From Lachnospiraceae bacterium UBA3273 (GTDB taxonomy: Bacteria > Bacillota > Clostridia > Lachnospirales > Lachnospiraceae): DNA of 30,002 nt. This document shows positions 1-7,563 of this stretch, in pieces. Under the pieces are notes generated by a model. The model was not told where the DNA came from, ran no database searches, and worked only from the letters and a program-made list of their open reading frames with translations. The stretch spans positions 53,362-83,363 of the forward strand of contig DEUB01000031.1 in the NCBI GenBank assembly GCA_002362385.1. The letters are read 5' to 3'. The position numbers were made by a program, and so were the translations under genes. Numbering within the stretch: position 1 is the first letter of the stretch; every line of letters begins with the position of its first letter.

Positions 1-15
1 CCCAAAAAAAAACCC

Positions 16-36
16 CCCCCGCCGTTACGGCGGGGG
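16..36 (-). terminator. Candidate intrinsic terminator reading leftward
   Basis: A perfect 9-bp GC-only stem (CCCCCGCCG, loop TTA, CGGCGGGGG) is followed, when read on the minus strand, by three G and nine consecutive T. That is the classical rho-independent layout for leftward transcription. On the plus strand no T-tract follows, so it would not end a rightward transcript. No minus-strand gene is visible between here and the first CDS, so the transcript it would end is unidentified. Confidence 0.5.
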
Positions 37-59
37 CGACAAGGTGAAAGAATAACAAT

Positions 60-79
60 CAGGATTGCTATTCATCCTG
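60..79. repeat. Small perfect inverted repeat upstream of the MBOAT operon
   Basis: Arms CAGGAT and ATCCTG (6 bp) are separated by an 8-base loop. It sits between the terminator-like hairpin and the operon promoter. No function can be assigned. It could be a protein site or part of a leader or small RNA. Confidence 0.3.
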
Positions 80-178
80 CCAAAATCATAACAGAGAATT
101 TTGTAAAAGCCTAGAGTGATAGTGCCCACATTTTTTGGCTTTTTTTAGATATATTTACGAAAGCGGCCAAAGCTTTGT

Positions 179-208
179 TTGCCAAAAGGGGAAAAAGAGG
201 AGTATAAT
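179..208 (+). promoter_or_regulatory. Sigma-A-type promoter of the MBOAT operon
   Basis: A perfect -10 box TATAAT lies at 203-208, with TTGCCA at 179-184 as -35 and an 18-base spacer. The start codon of the first gene follows 29 bases after the -10, with GGAGA at 226-230 as ribosome site. This is the only convincing promoter ahead of five closely packed genes, so it probably drives all of them. Confidence 0.6.
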
Positions 209-237
209 GAGGACAGTTTTGTATTGGAGACAGTCTT

Positions 238-1728
238 ATGTTATTTAATTCATTGAGTTATCTGGCGTTTTTTCCTGTTGTTGTGCTGTTATACTTTGCC
301 ATACCGGGAAAATACCTGAAACTGCGGAATCTGTGGCTTTTAATTGCCAGCTACTATTTTTATATGAACTGGAATGCAGCTTATGCGCTGCTTTTATTCG
401 CATCCACATTTATTACATATCTGGCGGGGCTTTTCATCCAAAAAGCCATGGAAAAGGAAAGGGCTGTTCTTGCAAAATGGATATTGGGCGGCAGCTTTGC
501 CATAAATCTTTCCATCTTGTTTTTCTACAAATACATTAATTTTTTCATAGATAATTGTAACCGGATCCTGGGGATCGCAGGCAGGAATGCAAGCCTGCCT
601 TCTTTTGATATACTACTTCCCGTGGGTATTTCCTTTTATATTTTTCAGGCCTTAGGCTATACCATGGATGTATACCGCGGCAAAACAAAAGCTACCGGAA
701 ATTTGTTCCGGTATATGCTCTTCGTCTCCTTTTTCCCACAGCTTGTGGCGGGACCTATTGAGCGCAGCGGCAATCTTTTGGGGCAGTTTGACAAAAAGCA
801 AGACTTTGAGGTCGAGAGGGTAAGAAAAGGGCTTCTGCTCATGCTGTGGGGGCTTTTTATGAAAATTGTCATAGCGGATAACATAGCGGTGTATATTAAT
901 TCCGTGTATAACAATTATATGGCATATACGGGTGTGGAGATCATTCTGGCAACGGTGCTCTTTGCCTTTCAGATCTACTGCGACTTTGGAGGATATTCCT
1001 ATCTGGCTATCGGCAGTGCAAAAGTGCTGGGCTTTACTTTGATGGAAAACTTCCACGCGCCCTATCAGGCGGTCAGCGTCAGGGATTTCTGGAAAAGGTG
1101 GCATATTTCCCTAACGGGATGGTTTCGGGACTATCTTTATATTCCCCTGGGCGGAAACAGAAAGGGAAGGCTTCGCAAGTACGTGAACACCTTCATTGTA
1201 TTTTTTATCAGCGGCATGTGGCACGGGGCGGCATGGTCTTACATGATCTGGGGCGCTTTAAACGGCGTTTACATGATCGTGGGGGAAGCGGGGGCCGGAA
1301 TCAGGAACCGCATCAAAAAACGGCTGAAGGTGGACGAAAACCGTTTCAGCTACAGGCTGGGATGCGGGCTTGTAACCTTTGCCCTGGTCGATTTTTCCTG
1401 GCTGTTCTTTCGGGCAGAAGGCGTGGGGACGGCCTTCAGGATCATCAAGCAGACTATTTTGAGCTTACAGTTTCCACAGTTATTCGGGCTGGCGGTAAAC
1501 CGTATGGGCTTTACCATGCAGCAGCTGTGTGCCATAATCGTTGCCTTTCTTTTGCTGGCGGTTGTGGATATTTTAAAGAACAGGGGCGAAGATGTGGCCG
1601 CCCTTTTGCTTAGGCAGGGAATCTGGTTCCGCTGGCTTGTTTATATCGGCCTGCTTTTTATGATTATGGTTTATGGAGCCTATGGGCTGGATTATACCCA
1701 GACGGAATTTATTTATTTTAAGTTTTGA
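238..1728 (+). CDS. MBOAT family O-acyltransferase (AlgI/DltB-like)
   Basis: This is a 496-residue polytopic membrane protein. It carries the features of the membrane-bound O-acyltransferase family, which moves acyl groups (usually acetyl) across the membrane onto extracellular polymers. Visible marks are FPQLVAGPIER near residues 166-176, the DFWKRWHISLT stretch with His289, and the near-invariant MWHG with the presumed active-site His329. Length matches AlgI-type proteins (about 460-520). The start at 238 has GGAGA seven bases upstream. The next gene encodes a membrane-anchored SGNH-like protein, the usual MBOAT partner in alginate, peptidoglycan and teichoic acid modification systems. The other dlt genes (dltA, dltC) are absent nearby, so acetylation of an exopolymer is more likely than D-alanylation. 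The substrate cannot be told from sequence. Confidence 0.9.
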   Translation: MLFNSLSYLAFFPVVVLLYFAIPGKYLKLRNLWLLIASYYFYMNWNAAYALLLFASTFITYLAGLFIQKAMEKERAVLAKWILGGSFAINLSILFFYKYINFFIDNCNRILGIAGRNASLPSFDILLPVGISFYIFQALGYTMDVYRGKTKATGNLFRYMLFVSFFPQLVAGPIERSGNLLGQFDKKQDFEVERVRKGLLLMLWGLFMKIVIADNIAVYINSVYNNYMAYTGVEIILATVLFAFQIYCDFGGYSYLAIGSAKVLGFTLMENFHAPYQAVSVRDFWKRWHISLTGWFRDYLYIPLGGNRKGRLRKYVNTFIVFFISGMWHGAAWSYMIWGALNGVYMIVGEAGAGIRNRIKKRLKVDENRFSYRLGCGLVTFALVDFSWLFFRAEGVGTAFRIIKQTILSLQFPQLFGLAVNRMGFTMQQLCAIIVAFLLLAVVDILKNRGEDVAALLLRQGIWFRWLVYIGLLFMIMVYGAYGLDYTQTEFIYFKF

Positions 1729-1748
1729 TGCCGGAGGAGGCGGATCCT

Positions 1749-2678
1749 ATGAAGAAGACAGCGGTATTTTTTTTGAAGTGCCTGATCATGCTGGGACTGG
1801 TTGCCACGTTCTGCTTTGGGCTGGTCATGCCCCAGTATCTGAACAATTATCAGGCCGCTCTGATAGATAAAAATGAAAGACTGTGTTCCATCGACGGTCC
1901 CAAGATCGTGCTGGTGGGGAATTCCAATCTGGCTTTCGGCATAGATTCAAAGGCCATAGAGGAGGCTTTCGGGATGCCCGTAGTGAATATGGGAATGCAT
2001 GGAGGGCTGGGAAATGCTTTTAACGAGCAGGCGGCAGTACAAAATATCTGCGAAGGGGATATTGTGATCTTAAGCTACAGCAATTTTGATGACGGAGATG
2101 TCATAAGAAATCAGGAGCTGGCATGGATCACGATCGAGAACCATTTAGAACTCTGGAATTATATCAGGCCGGAGGACTGGAAGGAAATGATCAGGGCATA
2201 TCCAACTTATTTAAAGGACTGCTTAGGGCTCTGGAGCCAGGGGATCGGAAATATGGACAGCGGCGATGCATACAGCAGACTTCAGTTCAACGAATACGGA
2301 GATAACATATATGACCGTCCGGGTCTGATACCGGATACGGATTTTAGTCCGGTCCATATACCGGAAACCGGGGAAGAAACCATTGAACGCATCAATGCAC
2401 TGAACACCAGGCTTGAAAAGGAAGGGGCGACCCTTCTGATGACCGCATATCCCATAGCCATTTGCGAATATACTCCGGACAGGGAAGAATATGAAGCCTT
2501 TTCCCATAAGATGGCGGGACTTTTAGACTGCCCGTTGATTTCAAGATATGAAGATTATATGATGGATAAGGAGTTATTCTATAATACCTATATGCACCTG
2601 AATAATGAGGGAGTACAGGTAAGGACCGCATTGTTGATCGAAGATCTGCAGAGATATTTGGAGAAAAGCAAAAATTAG
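1749..2678 (+). CDS. Membrane-anchored SGNH/DltD-like protein, MBOAT partner
   Basis: The protein has 309 residues from the ATG at 1749, chosen because GGAGGAGG lies just upstream. An ATG at 1725 in the same frame overlaps the end of the MBOAT gene and lacks a site as good. A single N-terminal hydrophobic segment (about residues 5-27) should anchor it with the rest outside. VLVGNSNLAFGID near residues 55-66 resembles the nucleophile block of SGNH/DltD-like esterases, with Ser59 as candidate. A late HLN motif (YMHLNNEG) supplies the expected catalytic His. In systems such as AlgI/AlgJ and PatA/PatB, the MBOAT passes the acyl group and the SGNH partner completes transfer. I infer the same division of labour here. 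Family-level identity is uncertain because the overall sequence is not one I recognise closely. Confidence 0.7.
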   Translation: MKKTAVFFLKCLIMLGLVATFCFGLVMPQYLNNYQAALIDKNERLCSIDGPKIVLVGNSNLAFGIDSKAIEEAFGMPVVNMGMHGGLGNAFNEQAAVQNICEGDIVILSYSNFDDGDVIRNQELAWITIENHLELWNYIRPEDWKEMIRAYPTYLKDCLGLWSQGIGNMDSGDAYSRLQFNEYGDNIYDRPGLIPDTDFSPVHIPETGEETIERINALNTRLEKEGATLLMTAYPIAICEYTPDREEYEAFSHKMAGLLDCPLISRYEDYMMDKELFYNTYMHLNNEGVQVRTALLIEDLQRYLEKSKN

Positions 2679-2747
2679 GAAGAGCCAAAAACAGGAGAAA
2701 GCAGAGAGCAGAAAAATAGAAATAAGGAAAAAGCGGAGGATAAAAAG

Positions 2748-3935
2748 ATGATCGTGCAAAAGTATAAGGATATGCTGGGCATGAAATCGGTTATTCGTGA
2801 GATGTCCGAATATGCCAATAAAAGAGGAAAGGAAATAGGATACGAGAATGTGTTTGATTACAGTCTGGGGAATCCTTCCGTTCCCGTTCCGGAAAAATTT
2901 AATGCAGTGATCAAAGAGTTGCTTGATACGAGAGAACCCATTGCCCTTCACGGCTACAGCCCCAGTCACGGACTTCCTGAAGTGCGGGAAAAAATTGCGG
3001 CATCCCTGAAGCAGAGATTCGGACTGCCTTATCAGATGGAGGATATTTTTATGACGAGCGGTGCGGCGGGAGCCATTGCCCATGCCGTAAGGGCTGTTGC
3101 AGATATAGGGGATGAAATCATTACCTTTGCCCCTTATTTTCCGGAATACGGTCCTTATATATCCGAAACCGGAGCAGTACTAAAGGTCGTACCTCCGGAT
3201 ACGGAAAGCTTCCAGATCAATTTCGAAGCCTTTGCATCCATGTGCAGTGAAAAAACTGCGGCGGTACTGATCAATACCCCCAATAATCCTTCGGGGATCG
3301 CATATTCTACGGAGACGATCGAAAGGCTTTCGGAAATTTTAAAGGAAAAGGAAGCAAAGTTCGGTCATCCCATTTATATCATTTCCGATGAGCCGTACAG
3401 GGAGATCATTTTTAAAGGGGCGGATCATCCCTGTATATCCCGGATCTATGACAATACGCTGATGTGTTATTCCTTCAGCAAATCCTTGTCCATTCCCGGG
3501 GAGAGGATCGGTTATGTGGCGGTATGCCCCAATTGTAAGGATGCGGCGCTGATTACGGATATGTGTACCCAGATTTCAAGGGGGATCGGCCATAACTGCC
3601 CGTCTTCCCTGATACAGTTGGCAGTGGCGGAGCTGCTTGATGAAACATCAGAGCTTTCTGTTTATGAGACAAATATGAATATTTTATACGAGGAGCTGAC
3701 AAAGCTGGGATTTACCTGCGTAAAGCCGGGAGGCACTTTTTATATTTTCCCCAAAGCTCCTGTTCCGGATGCGAAGGAGTTTTGTGAGGATGCGTTGAAA
3801 TATGATTTATGCCTTGTGCCGGGAGACACCTTTGGCTGTCCCGGGTATTTCAGGATGTCCTATTGCATCCGGACCGAAAAAGTGGAACGTTCCTTAGAGG
3901 CGATCAGGAAGATCGCAAGAGACTACGGCATGTAA
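2748..3935 (+). CDS. PLP-dependent aminotransferase, class I/II
   Basis: This 395-residue fold-type I aminotransferase uses pyridoxal phosphate, probably on an amino acid. Conserved landmarks are SLGNPSVPVP (39-48), HGYSPSHGLPEVR (68-80), NTPNNPSG (176-183), the cofactor aspartate in SDEPY (Asp214), SFSKSLSIPGERIGY with the Schiff-base Lys245, and phosphate-binding Arg253. The C-terminal R that binds the substrate carboxylate fits FRMSYC near residue 370. GGAGG about ten bases before the ATG supports the start. The 69-base gap ahead of it is almost entirely purine. Substrate specificity is not visible. Its place between an acyltransferase pair and a patatin gives no clear pathway link. Confidence 0.9.
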   Translation: MIVQKYKDMLGMKSVIREMSEYANKRGKEIGYENVFDYSLGNPSVPVPEKFNAVIKELLDTREPIALHGYSPSHGLPEVREKIAASLKQRFGLPYQMEDIFMTSGAAGAIAHAVRAVADIGDEIITFAPYFPEYGPYISETGAVLKVVPPDTESFQINFEAFASMCSEKTAAVLINTPNNPSGIAYSTETIERLSEILKEKEAKFGHPIYIISDEPYREIIFKGADHPCISRIYDNTLMCYSFSKSLSIPGERIGYVAVCPNCKDAALITDMCTQISRGIGHNCPSSLIQLAVAELLDETSELSVYETNMNILYEELTKLGFTCVKPGGTFYIFPKAPVPDAKEFCEDALKYDLCLVPGDTFGCPGYFRMSYCIRTEKVERSLEAIRKIARDYGM

Positions 3936-3949
3936 AAGGAGGAGTTTTT

Positions 3950-4846
3950 GTGAAAAACAAAGAATTGGATGAAAGTACTGCGAAAGAGGAACATATGGTA
4001 AAAGGGGGCCTTGTATTAGAAGGCGGCGGAATGAGAGGCCTTTATACTGCAGGGGTCCTGGATTATTTTCTGGAGCAGGGGCTTTTCTTTTCGGACTGCT
4101 ACGGAGTCAGCGCCGGGGCATGCCATCTTTGCAGCTATCTGTCAAAGCAGAAGGGCAGGGCGTATAGGGTATGCGTGGATTATCTGAAGGATAAAAACTA
4201 TTGCAGCCTTCGGAGCCTGATCACTACGGGGGATCTGTTTGGGGTAAAGATGTGTTATGACAGGATCCCCAATGAACTGGACCTTTATGACTACGATACC
4301 TTTAGCACCTATTCGGGCAGGGCGTATGCGGTGGTTACCAATATTCTTACCGGGAAGGCCGAGTATAAGCCTTTAAGGGAAATGCACAGGGATATTATTG
4401 CCGTGCGTGCGTCCGCTTCCCTTCCCCTGGTGTCCAATAACGTCTATATTGATAATATCCCCTATCTGGACGGAGGGATCGCCGATTCCATTCCCATTAT
4501 CAGGTCTTTGCGGGATGGTAATAAAAAGAATGTGGTCATTATGACAAAAGAGGTGGGATACCGCAGAAAGCCCACTTCCAATATGCAGGCCATCAGGCTG
4601 CGCTATCGAAAATACCCGAACCTGGTAAGGGATATGGCGAAGAGGCATATTGCCTATAACCGGACGTTGGATTTTATTGAGGAACATGAGAAGAAAGGCC
4701 ACATTTTTGTGATCCGTCCCAAGGTAAACCCCAATGTGGGAAGGCTGGAGAAGAATGAGAAAAAGCTGAAGGCACTTTATGAAACGGGTTATGAAGATGC
4801 GAAAGAGTCTTTTGAGGATCTGAAAAAATATTTGAAACTGGTTTAG
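3950..4846 (+). CDS. Patatin-like phospholipase family protein
   Basis: This 298-residue protein has all three patatin hallmarks. They are the oxyanion-hole glycines in EGGGMRG (24-30), the nucleophile elbow GVSAG with Ser54, and the catalytic aspartate in YLDGG (Asp174). Such proteins hydrolyse acyl esters of membrane lipids. No signal peptide is seen, so it is probably cytoplasmic or peripheral on the membrane. I chose the GTG at 3950 because AAAGGAGGAG stands right before it. An in-frame ATG at 3995 is the main alternative, while starting further upstream would overlap the aminotransferase. The stop is nine bases before the uppP start. The C-terminal Lys-rich third is as usual for the bacterial YjjU-like subgroup. 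Confidence 0.88.
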   Translation: MKNKELDESTAKEEHMVKGGLVLEGGGMRGLYTAGVLDYFLEQGLFFSDCYGVSAGACHLCSYLSKQKGRAYRVCVDYLKDKNYCSLRSLITTGDLFGVKMCYDRIPNELDLYDYDTFSTYSGRAYAVVTNILTGKAEYKPLREMHRDIIAVRASASLPLVSNNVYIDNIPYLDGGIADSIPIIRSLRDGNKKNVVIMTKEVGYRRKPTSNMQAIRLRYRKYPNLVRDMAKRHIAYNRTLDFIEEHEKKGHIFVIRPKVNPNVGRLEKNEKKLKALYETGYEDAKESFEDLKKYLKLV

Positions 4847-4855
4847 GAGGAGCGC

Positions 4856-5692
4856 ATGGTAGAAATTTTAAAGGCAATACTATTTGGAATCGTGGAAGGG
4901 ATTACGGAATGGCTTCCGATCAGCAGCACGGGGCATCTGATTCTGTTAAATGAATTTGTGACCCTTGACGTAAGCGAAGAGTTCTGGTCAATGTTTGAGG
5001 TCGTCATTCAGTTAGGGGCGATCTTGGCAGTCGTGGTGCTGTTCTGGGATAAGATTTTTCCTTTTTATTTCGGGAAAAAGGCGGAGGAAAACGGAGGGGT
5101 CATCAGAAAAGACGTGTTCGTGCTCTGGTTTAAGATCGTTGCGGCATGTATTCCGGCGGCAGTCGTAGGGCTTGCTTTTGACGATGTTCTGGAAAAATAT
5201 TTTTATAATTACCAGACGGTTGCGATCATGCTGATTTTGTTCGGCGTCCTCTTTATCGTGATAGAAAATCTGAATAAGGGGAAGAAGCCCAAAATACGTT
5301 CCCTGAAAAATATTACTTATACAACAGCCATCATAATCGGCGTATTCCAGCTCATTGCAGCGGTTTTTCCCGGCACCTCCCGTTCCGGCGCTACCATTGT
5401 GGGGGCGTTATTGATTGGCGTTTCCCGTACGGTCGCTGCGGAATTTACCTTCTTTCTGGCAATCCCGGTCATGTTTGGCGCCAGCCTTTTGAAAATCGTA
5501 AAGTTCGGGTTTGAATTTACCGGTATGGAACTGGCAATCCTTTTGACGGGAATGATCGTGGCGTTTGTTGTTTCCGTTGCAGTGATCAAGTTTTTGATGG
5601 GTTATATTAAGAAACATGATTTTAAGGTCTTTGGCTGGTATCGGATTATTTTAGGAGTTCTTGTTCTGATATACTTTATGGTGGCAGGATAA
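4856..5692 (+). CDS. uppP: Undecaprenyl-diphosphatase UppP (BacA)
   Basis: This 278-residue integral membrane enzyme dephosphorylates undecaprenyl pyrophosphate, recycling the lipid carrier for peptidoglycan and other wall polymers and giving basal bacitracin resistance. The two diagnostic motifs are present. One is EGITEWLPISSTGH (14-27) with Glu14, Glu18 and His27; the other is PGTSRSG (172-178) with Arg176. Length is typical (260-285). The ATG at 4856 follows TTAGGAGGAGCGC directly, and the gene ends the operon. The next gene has its own promoter starting right after the stop codon. Linkage to MBOAT/SGNH genes fits an envelope-polymer operon. Confidence 0.96.
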   Translation: MVEILKAILFGIVEGITEWLPISSTGHLILLNEFVTLDVSEEFWSMFEVVIQLGAILAVVVLFWDKIFPFYFGKKAEENGGVIRKDVFVLWFKIVAACIPAAVVGLAFDDVLEKYFYNYQTVAIMLILFGVLFIVIENLNKGKKPKIRSLKNITYTTAIIIGVFQLIAAVFPGTSRSGATIVGALLIGVSRTVAAEFTFFLAIPVMFGASLLKIVKFGFEFTGMELAILLTGMIVAFVVSVAVIKFLMGYIKKHDFKVFGWYRIILGVLVLIYFMVAG

Positions 5693-5721
5693 TTGACAAG
5701 TGTCCCTTTTTGGGGTAAACT
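5693..5721 (+). promoter_or_regulatory. Strong sigma-A promoter of the DUF6465-type gene
   Basis: A perfect TTGACA (5693-5698), a 17-base spacer and TAAACT (5716-5721) form a near-consensus vegetative promoter. The -35 box begins right after the uppP stop codon. The leader of about 80 bases holds a small hairpin (CACAT/ATGTG, 5775-5788) and ends with AAGGAGG before the ATG at 5807. This suggests high, constitutive expression independent of the upstream operon. Confidence 0.75.
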
Positions 5722-5806
5722 CATTGTGTAGATAAGAAAGTATTTGTGAAATAGGAAGAGAAAGACTGATCAGGCACATGAAGATGTGTGAAAAGGAGGA
5801 ACTATT

Positions 5807-6265
5807 ATGGCAGAGGCAAGGGAAAAAGAAACAACTAAAACAGCAGTGAAGCCTGTGGCTAAGGCAGCAGCGACAAAGGCTGCAGCAGAGGTAAAAGAGG
5901 CTGCAAAGGAAGTAAAGGAAACCGTAAAAGAGGTACCGGCTAAAGCAGCTGCAGCTACAAAAACAGTTGCTAAGAAGGCAGCCGCTAAAAAGCCGGCTGC
6001 AGCAAAGAAAGCACCCGTAAAGAAAGCGGCTGCAGCTAAAAAGACACCTGCAAAGAAGGAAGCATTAAAGGCAGTTGTCAATCTGCAGTTTGCAGGAAAA
6101 TCCTATACGGATGACGATTTGCTCAAAATTGCAAAGGATGTATGGAAATACGATCTGGGCAATAAAGCCGCAGATTTCAAGAGCGTTGAGTTATATGTAA
6201 AGCCTGAGGAAAGCCGCGCTTATTATGTGATCAACGGAGAAGTAACAGGAAGCTTTGCAATTTAA
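5807..6265 (+). CDS. DUF6465-type protein with Lys/Ala-rich histone-H1-like tail
   Basis: The protein has 152 residues in two parts. Residues 1-85 are almost only Ala, Lys, Thr, Val, Pro and Glu, with repeated KKAAA, PAKK and KEVKE units like the C-terminal tail of histone H1 and phasin-like proteins. Residues 86-152 form a compact folded domain (VNLQFAGKSYTDDDLLKIAKDVW...), which I recall as DUF6465, common in Lachnospiraceae. The basic tail could bind nucleic acid or polyphosphate, and the acidic/basic alternation near residues 28-45 may form a helix. No function is established from sequence. A strong promoter and a good AAGGAGG site suggest an abundant protein. The repetitive tail is prone to length variation between strains. 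Confidence 0.75.
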   Translation: MAEAREKETTKTAVKPVAKAAATKAAAEVKEAAKEVKETVKEVPAKAAAATKTVAKKAAAKKPAAAKKAPVKKAAAAKKTPAKKEALKAVVNLQFAGKSYTDDDLLKIAKDVWKYDLGNKAADFKSVELYVKPEESRAYYVINGEVTGSFAI

Positions 6266-6331
6266 ATTAACCTGCTGTTATACCAGAATACAGTACGTAT
6301 CTGTTTGAGAAAAACGGGAAAACCTATACTA

Positions 6332-6351
6332 ATGGTATGATTTGATACCAT
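6332..6351. promoter_or_regulatory. Candidate operator: perfect 7-bp inverted repeat before the XRE gene
   Basis: ATGGTAT and ATACCAT flank a 6-base spacer. The element lies immediately after a -10-like TATACT (6325-6330) and ends one base before the GAGGAGG ribosome site of the XRE regulator. Binding there would block transcription or its first steps, so negative autoregulation by the XRE protein is the natural guess. The matching -35 is poor. Confidence 0.5.
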
Positions 6352-6366
6352 GAGGAGGTCTTGCCG

Positions 6367-6684
6367 ATGGACTTGGAAGATATGGGAAAAAGAATACGGA
6401 TGAAGCGGATTTCAAGGTCGATGTCGCAGGAGGAACTTGCGGAGAAGACCAATCTAAGCGTTCCCTATATCGGGATGCTTGAAAGAGGAGAAAGAAAGCC
6501 GAGTATTGATTCATTTGTATTAATATCTGATGTGTTGAATGCAACAGCGGATGAACTGCTTTGTGGAAATCTTAAAAAAGGCTATCTGGTCAGGCTGGCA
6601 AAGTACGAAGAAAAGATTGCAAAGCTGACGCCGGAAGAAGCCAAAAGGTTTTATAGAGTGGTGGATGCACTATTAGAAATGTAG
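6367..6684 (+). CDS. Small XRE-family helix-turn-helix regulator
   Basis: The protein has 105 residues from the ATG at 6367, eight bases after GAGGAGG. A TTG at 6361 lies too close to that site. An N-terminal HTH of Cro/C1 type spans about residues 6-62. MSQEELAEKTNLSVPYIGMLERGERKPSIDS is the unmistakable helix-turn-helix, and the following ADELL is a usual end to the domain. The C-terminal 40 residues are a short helical tail (KYEEKIAKLTPEEAKRFYRVVDALLEM), probably for dimerisation. It is monocistronic and precedes the agr-like regulator genes by 153 bases. The 20-bp palindrome at its own promoter is a likely target. Ligand and regulon are unknown. Confidence 0.88.
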   Translation: MDLEDMGKRIRMKRISRSMSQEELAEKTNLSVPYIGMLERGERKPSIDSFVLISDVLNATADELLCGNLKKGYLVRLAKYEEKIAKLTPEEAKRFYRVVDALLEM

Positions 6685-6758
6685 TAACTGGATAAAAAAG
6701 ATTTTGGAAAAGGGACTGTCGTATGGGATAATTGTTGATGCGATTAGTTCCTTTTACT

Positions 6759-6786
6759 TTGCAAAATTGGAAAATAAGGGTAAAAT
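6759..6786 (+). promoter_or_regulatory. Candidate promoter of the response regulator/sensor kinase pair
   Basis: TTGCAA at 6759-6764 and TAAAAT at 6781-6786 are separated by 16 bases. The start codon is 51 bases downstream, preceded by GGGGAGG (6819-6825 region). An imperfect stem (AAGGGACT with AGTTCCTT, one wobble, long loop) just upstream may end XRE transcription. Both elements are only moderately convincing. Confidence 0.4.
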
Positions 6787-6837
6787 AGGAAATAATCATC
6801 GGAAAACACGGGGATAAAGCGGGGAGGATACAAAGGG

Positions 6838-7563
6838 ATGAAAAGGGTACTGATTCTCGAGGATGATATGACAGCGGCATGCTTATTGGAAAGAGCTGTT
6901 AAAAATACGGACCTGAATGCTGAAGTAACATGTGTCAGCCAGTATGCGGATGCCTGTATGATGGTAATGGACAGGTTTTTTGATCTGTTCATTGTGGATA
7001 TCGTTCTGGATAAAAGCGATGTCCATGATGCTTCCGGCCTTGAGTTCATAAGTTTTTTAAGAAATATGAAGCGGTATGAGTTTTCGCCTGTGATCATCAC
7101 AACCTCATTGGACAGCCCCAAAATGTTTGCATATGATAAACTGCATTGCTACCAGTACCTGGAAAAGCCTTACAGGTCAAGGGATGTAGAACTGGTTGTT
7201 GAAAAGGCGCTGAGAGTTCCCCAGCGTATGGATGAGGACAATTATATTTATTTAAAAAATGAAGGATATGTCTGGCCCCAGAGGATCAATGAAATTGTCT
7301 ATGTCTATTATAAGGAGAGGAAAGTCATCGTAAAAAGTGTGGACGGTTTGAACAGCTTTTTTTATAAGTCGGTATCGGAAATTAAAAACCGTCTGCCCGG
7401 CAGCCATTTTCTCCAGTGCAACAGAAATACGATCATCAATAAAAGATACATCCAGAAGGTGGACGTTAAACAAAACGAAATTGTACTAAAGGAAGAATAT
7501 GGAGCTTTTGAAATAGGAAGAACATTCAAGAAGAAAATTTATGAGGAACTGACGAATGGTTGA
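6838..7563 (+). CDS. LytTR response regulator, AgrA-like
   Basis: The protein has 241 residues. The receiver domain (1-120) has the acidic pair Glu8/Asp9-Asp10, phospho-acceptor Asp54 (FIVDIVLD), Thr88/Thr89 and Lys110-Pro111. The C-terminal LytTR DNA-binding domain (about 135-240) shows the typical HFLQCNRNTIINKRYIQKV block. This is the AgrA/VirR architecture, which reads direct-repeat sites upstream of target promoters. It overlaps the sensor kinase gene by 8 bases, so the pair is translationally coupled. Unlike staphylococcal agr, the regulator comes before the kinase, and the peptide genes lie on the other strand. Likely targets are the agrBD promoter and other loci nearby, but I could not identify certain binding repeats. 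Confidence 0.9.
   Translation: MKRVLILEDDMTAACLLERAVKNTDLNAEVTCVSQYADACMMVMDRFFDLFIVDIVLDKSDVHDASGLEFISFLRNMKRYEFSPVIITTSLDSPKMFAYDKLHCYQYLEKPYRSRDVELVVEKALRVPQRMDEDNYIYLKNEGYVWPQRINEIVYVYYKERKVIVKSVDGLNSFFYKSVSEIKNRLPGSHFLQCNRNTIINKRYIQKVDVKQNEIVLKEEYGAFEIGRTFKKKIYEELTNG

Noticed and set aside
652..1104. A 150-codon minus-strand frame inside the MBOAT gene
   Set aside because: The plus strand encodes conserved MBOAT motifs across the same span, and the antisense product has no family features.
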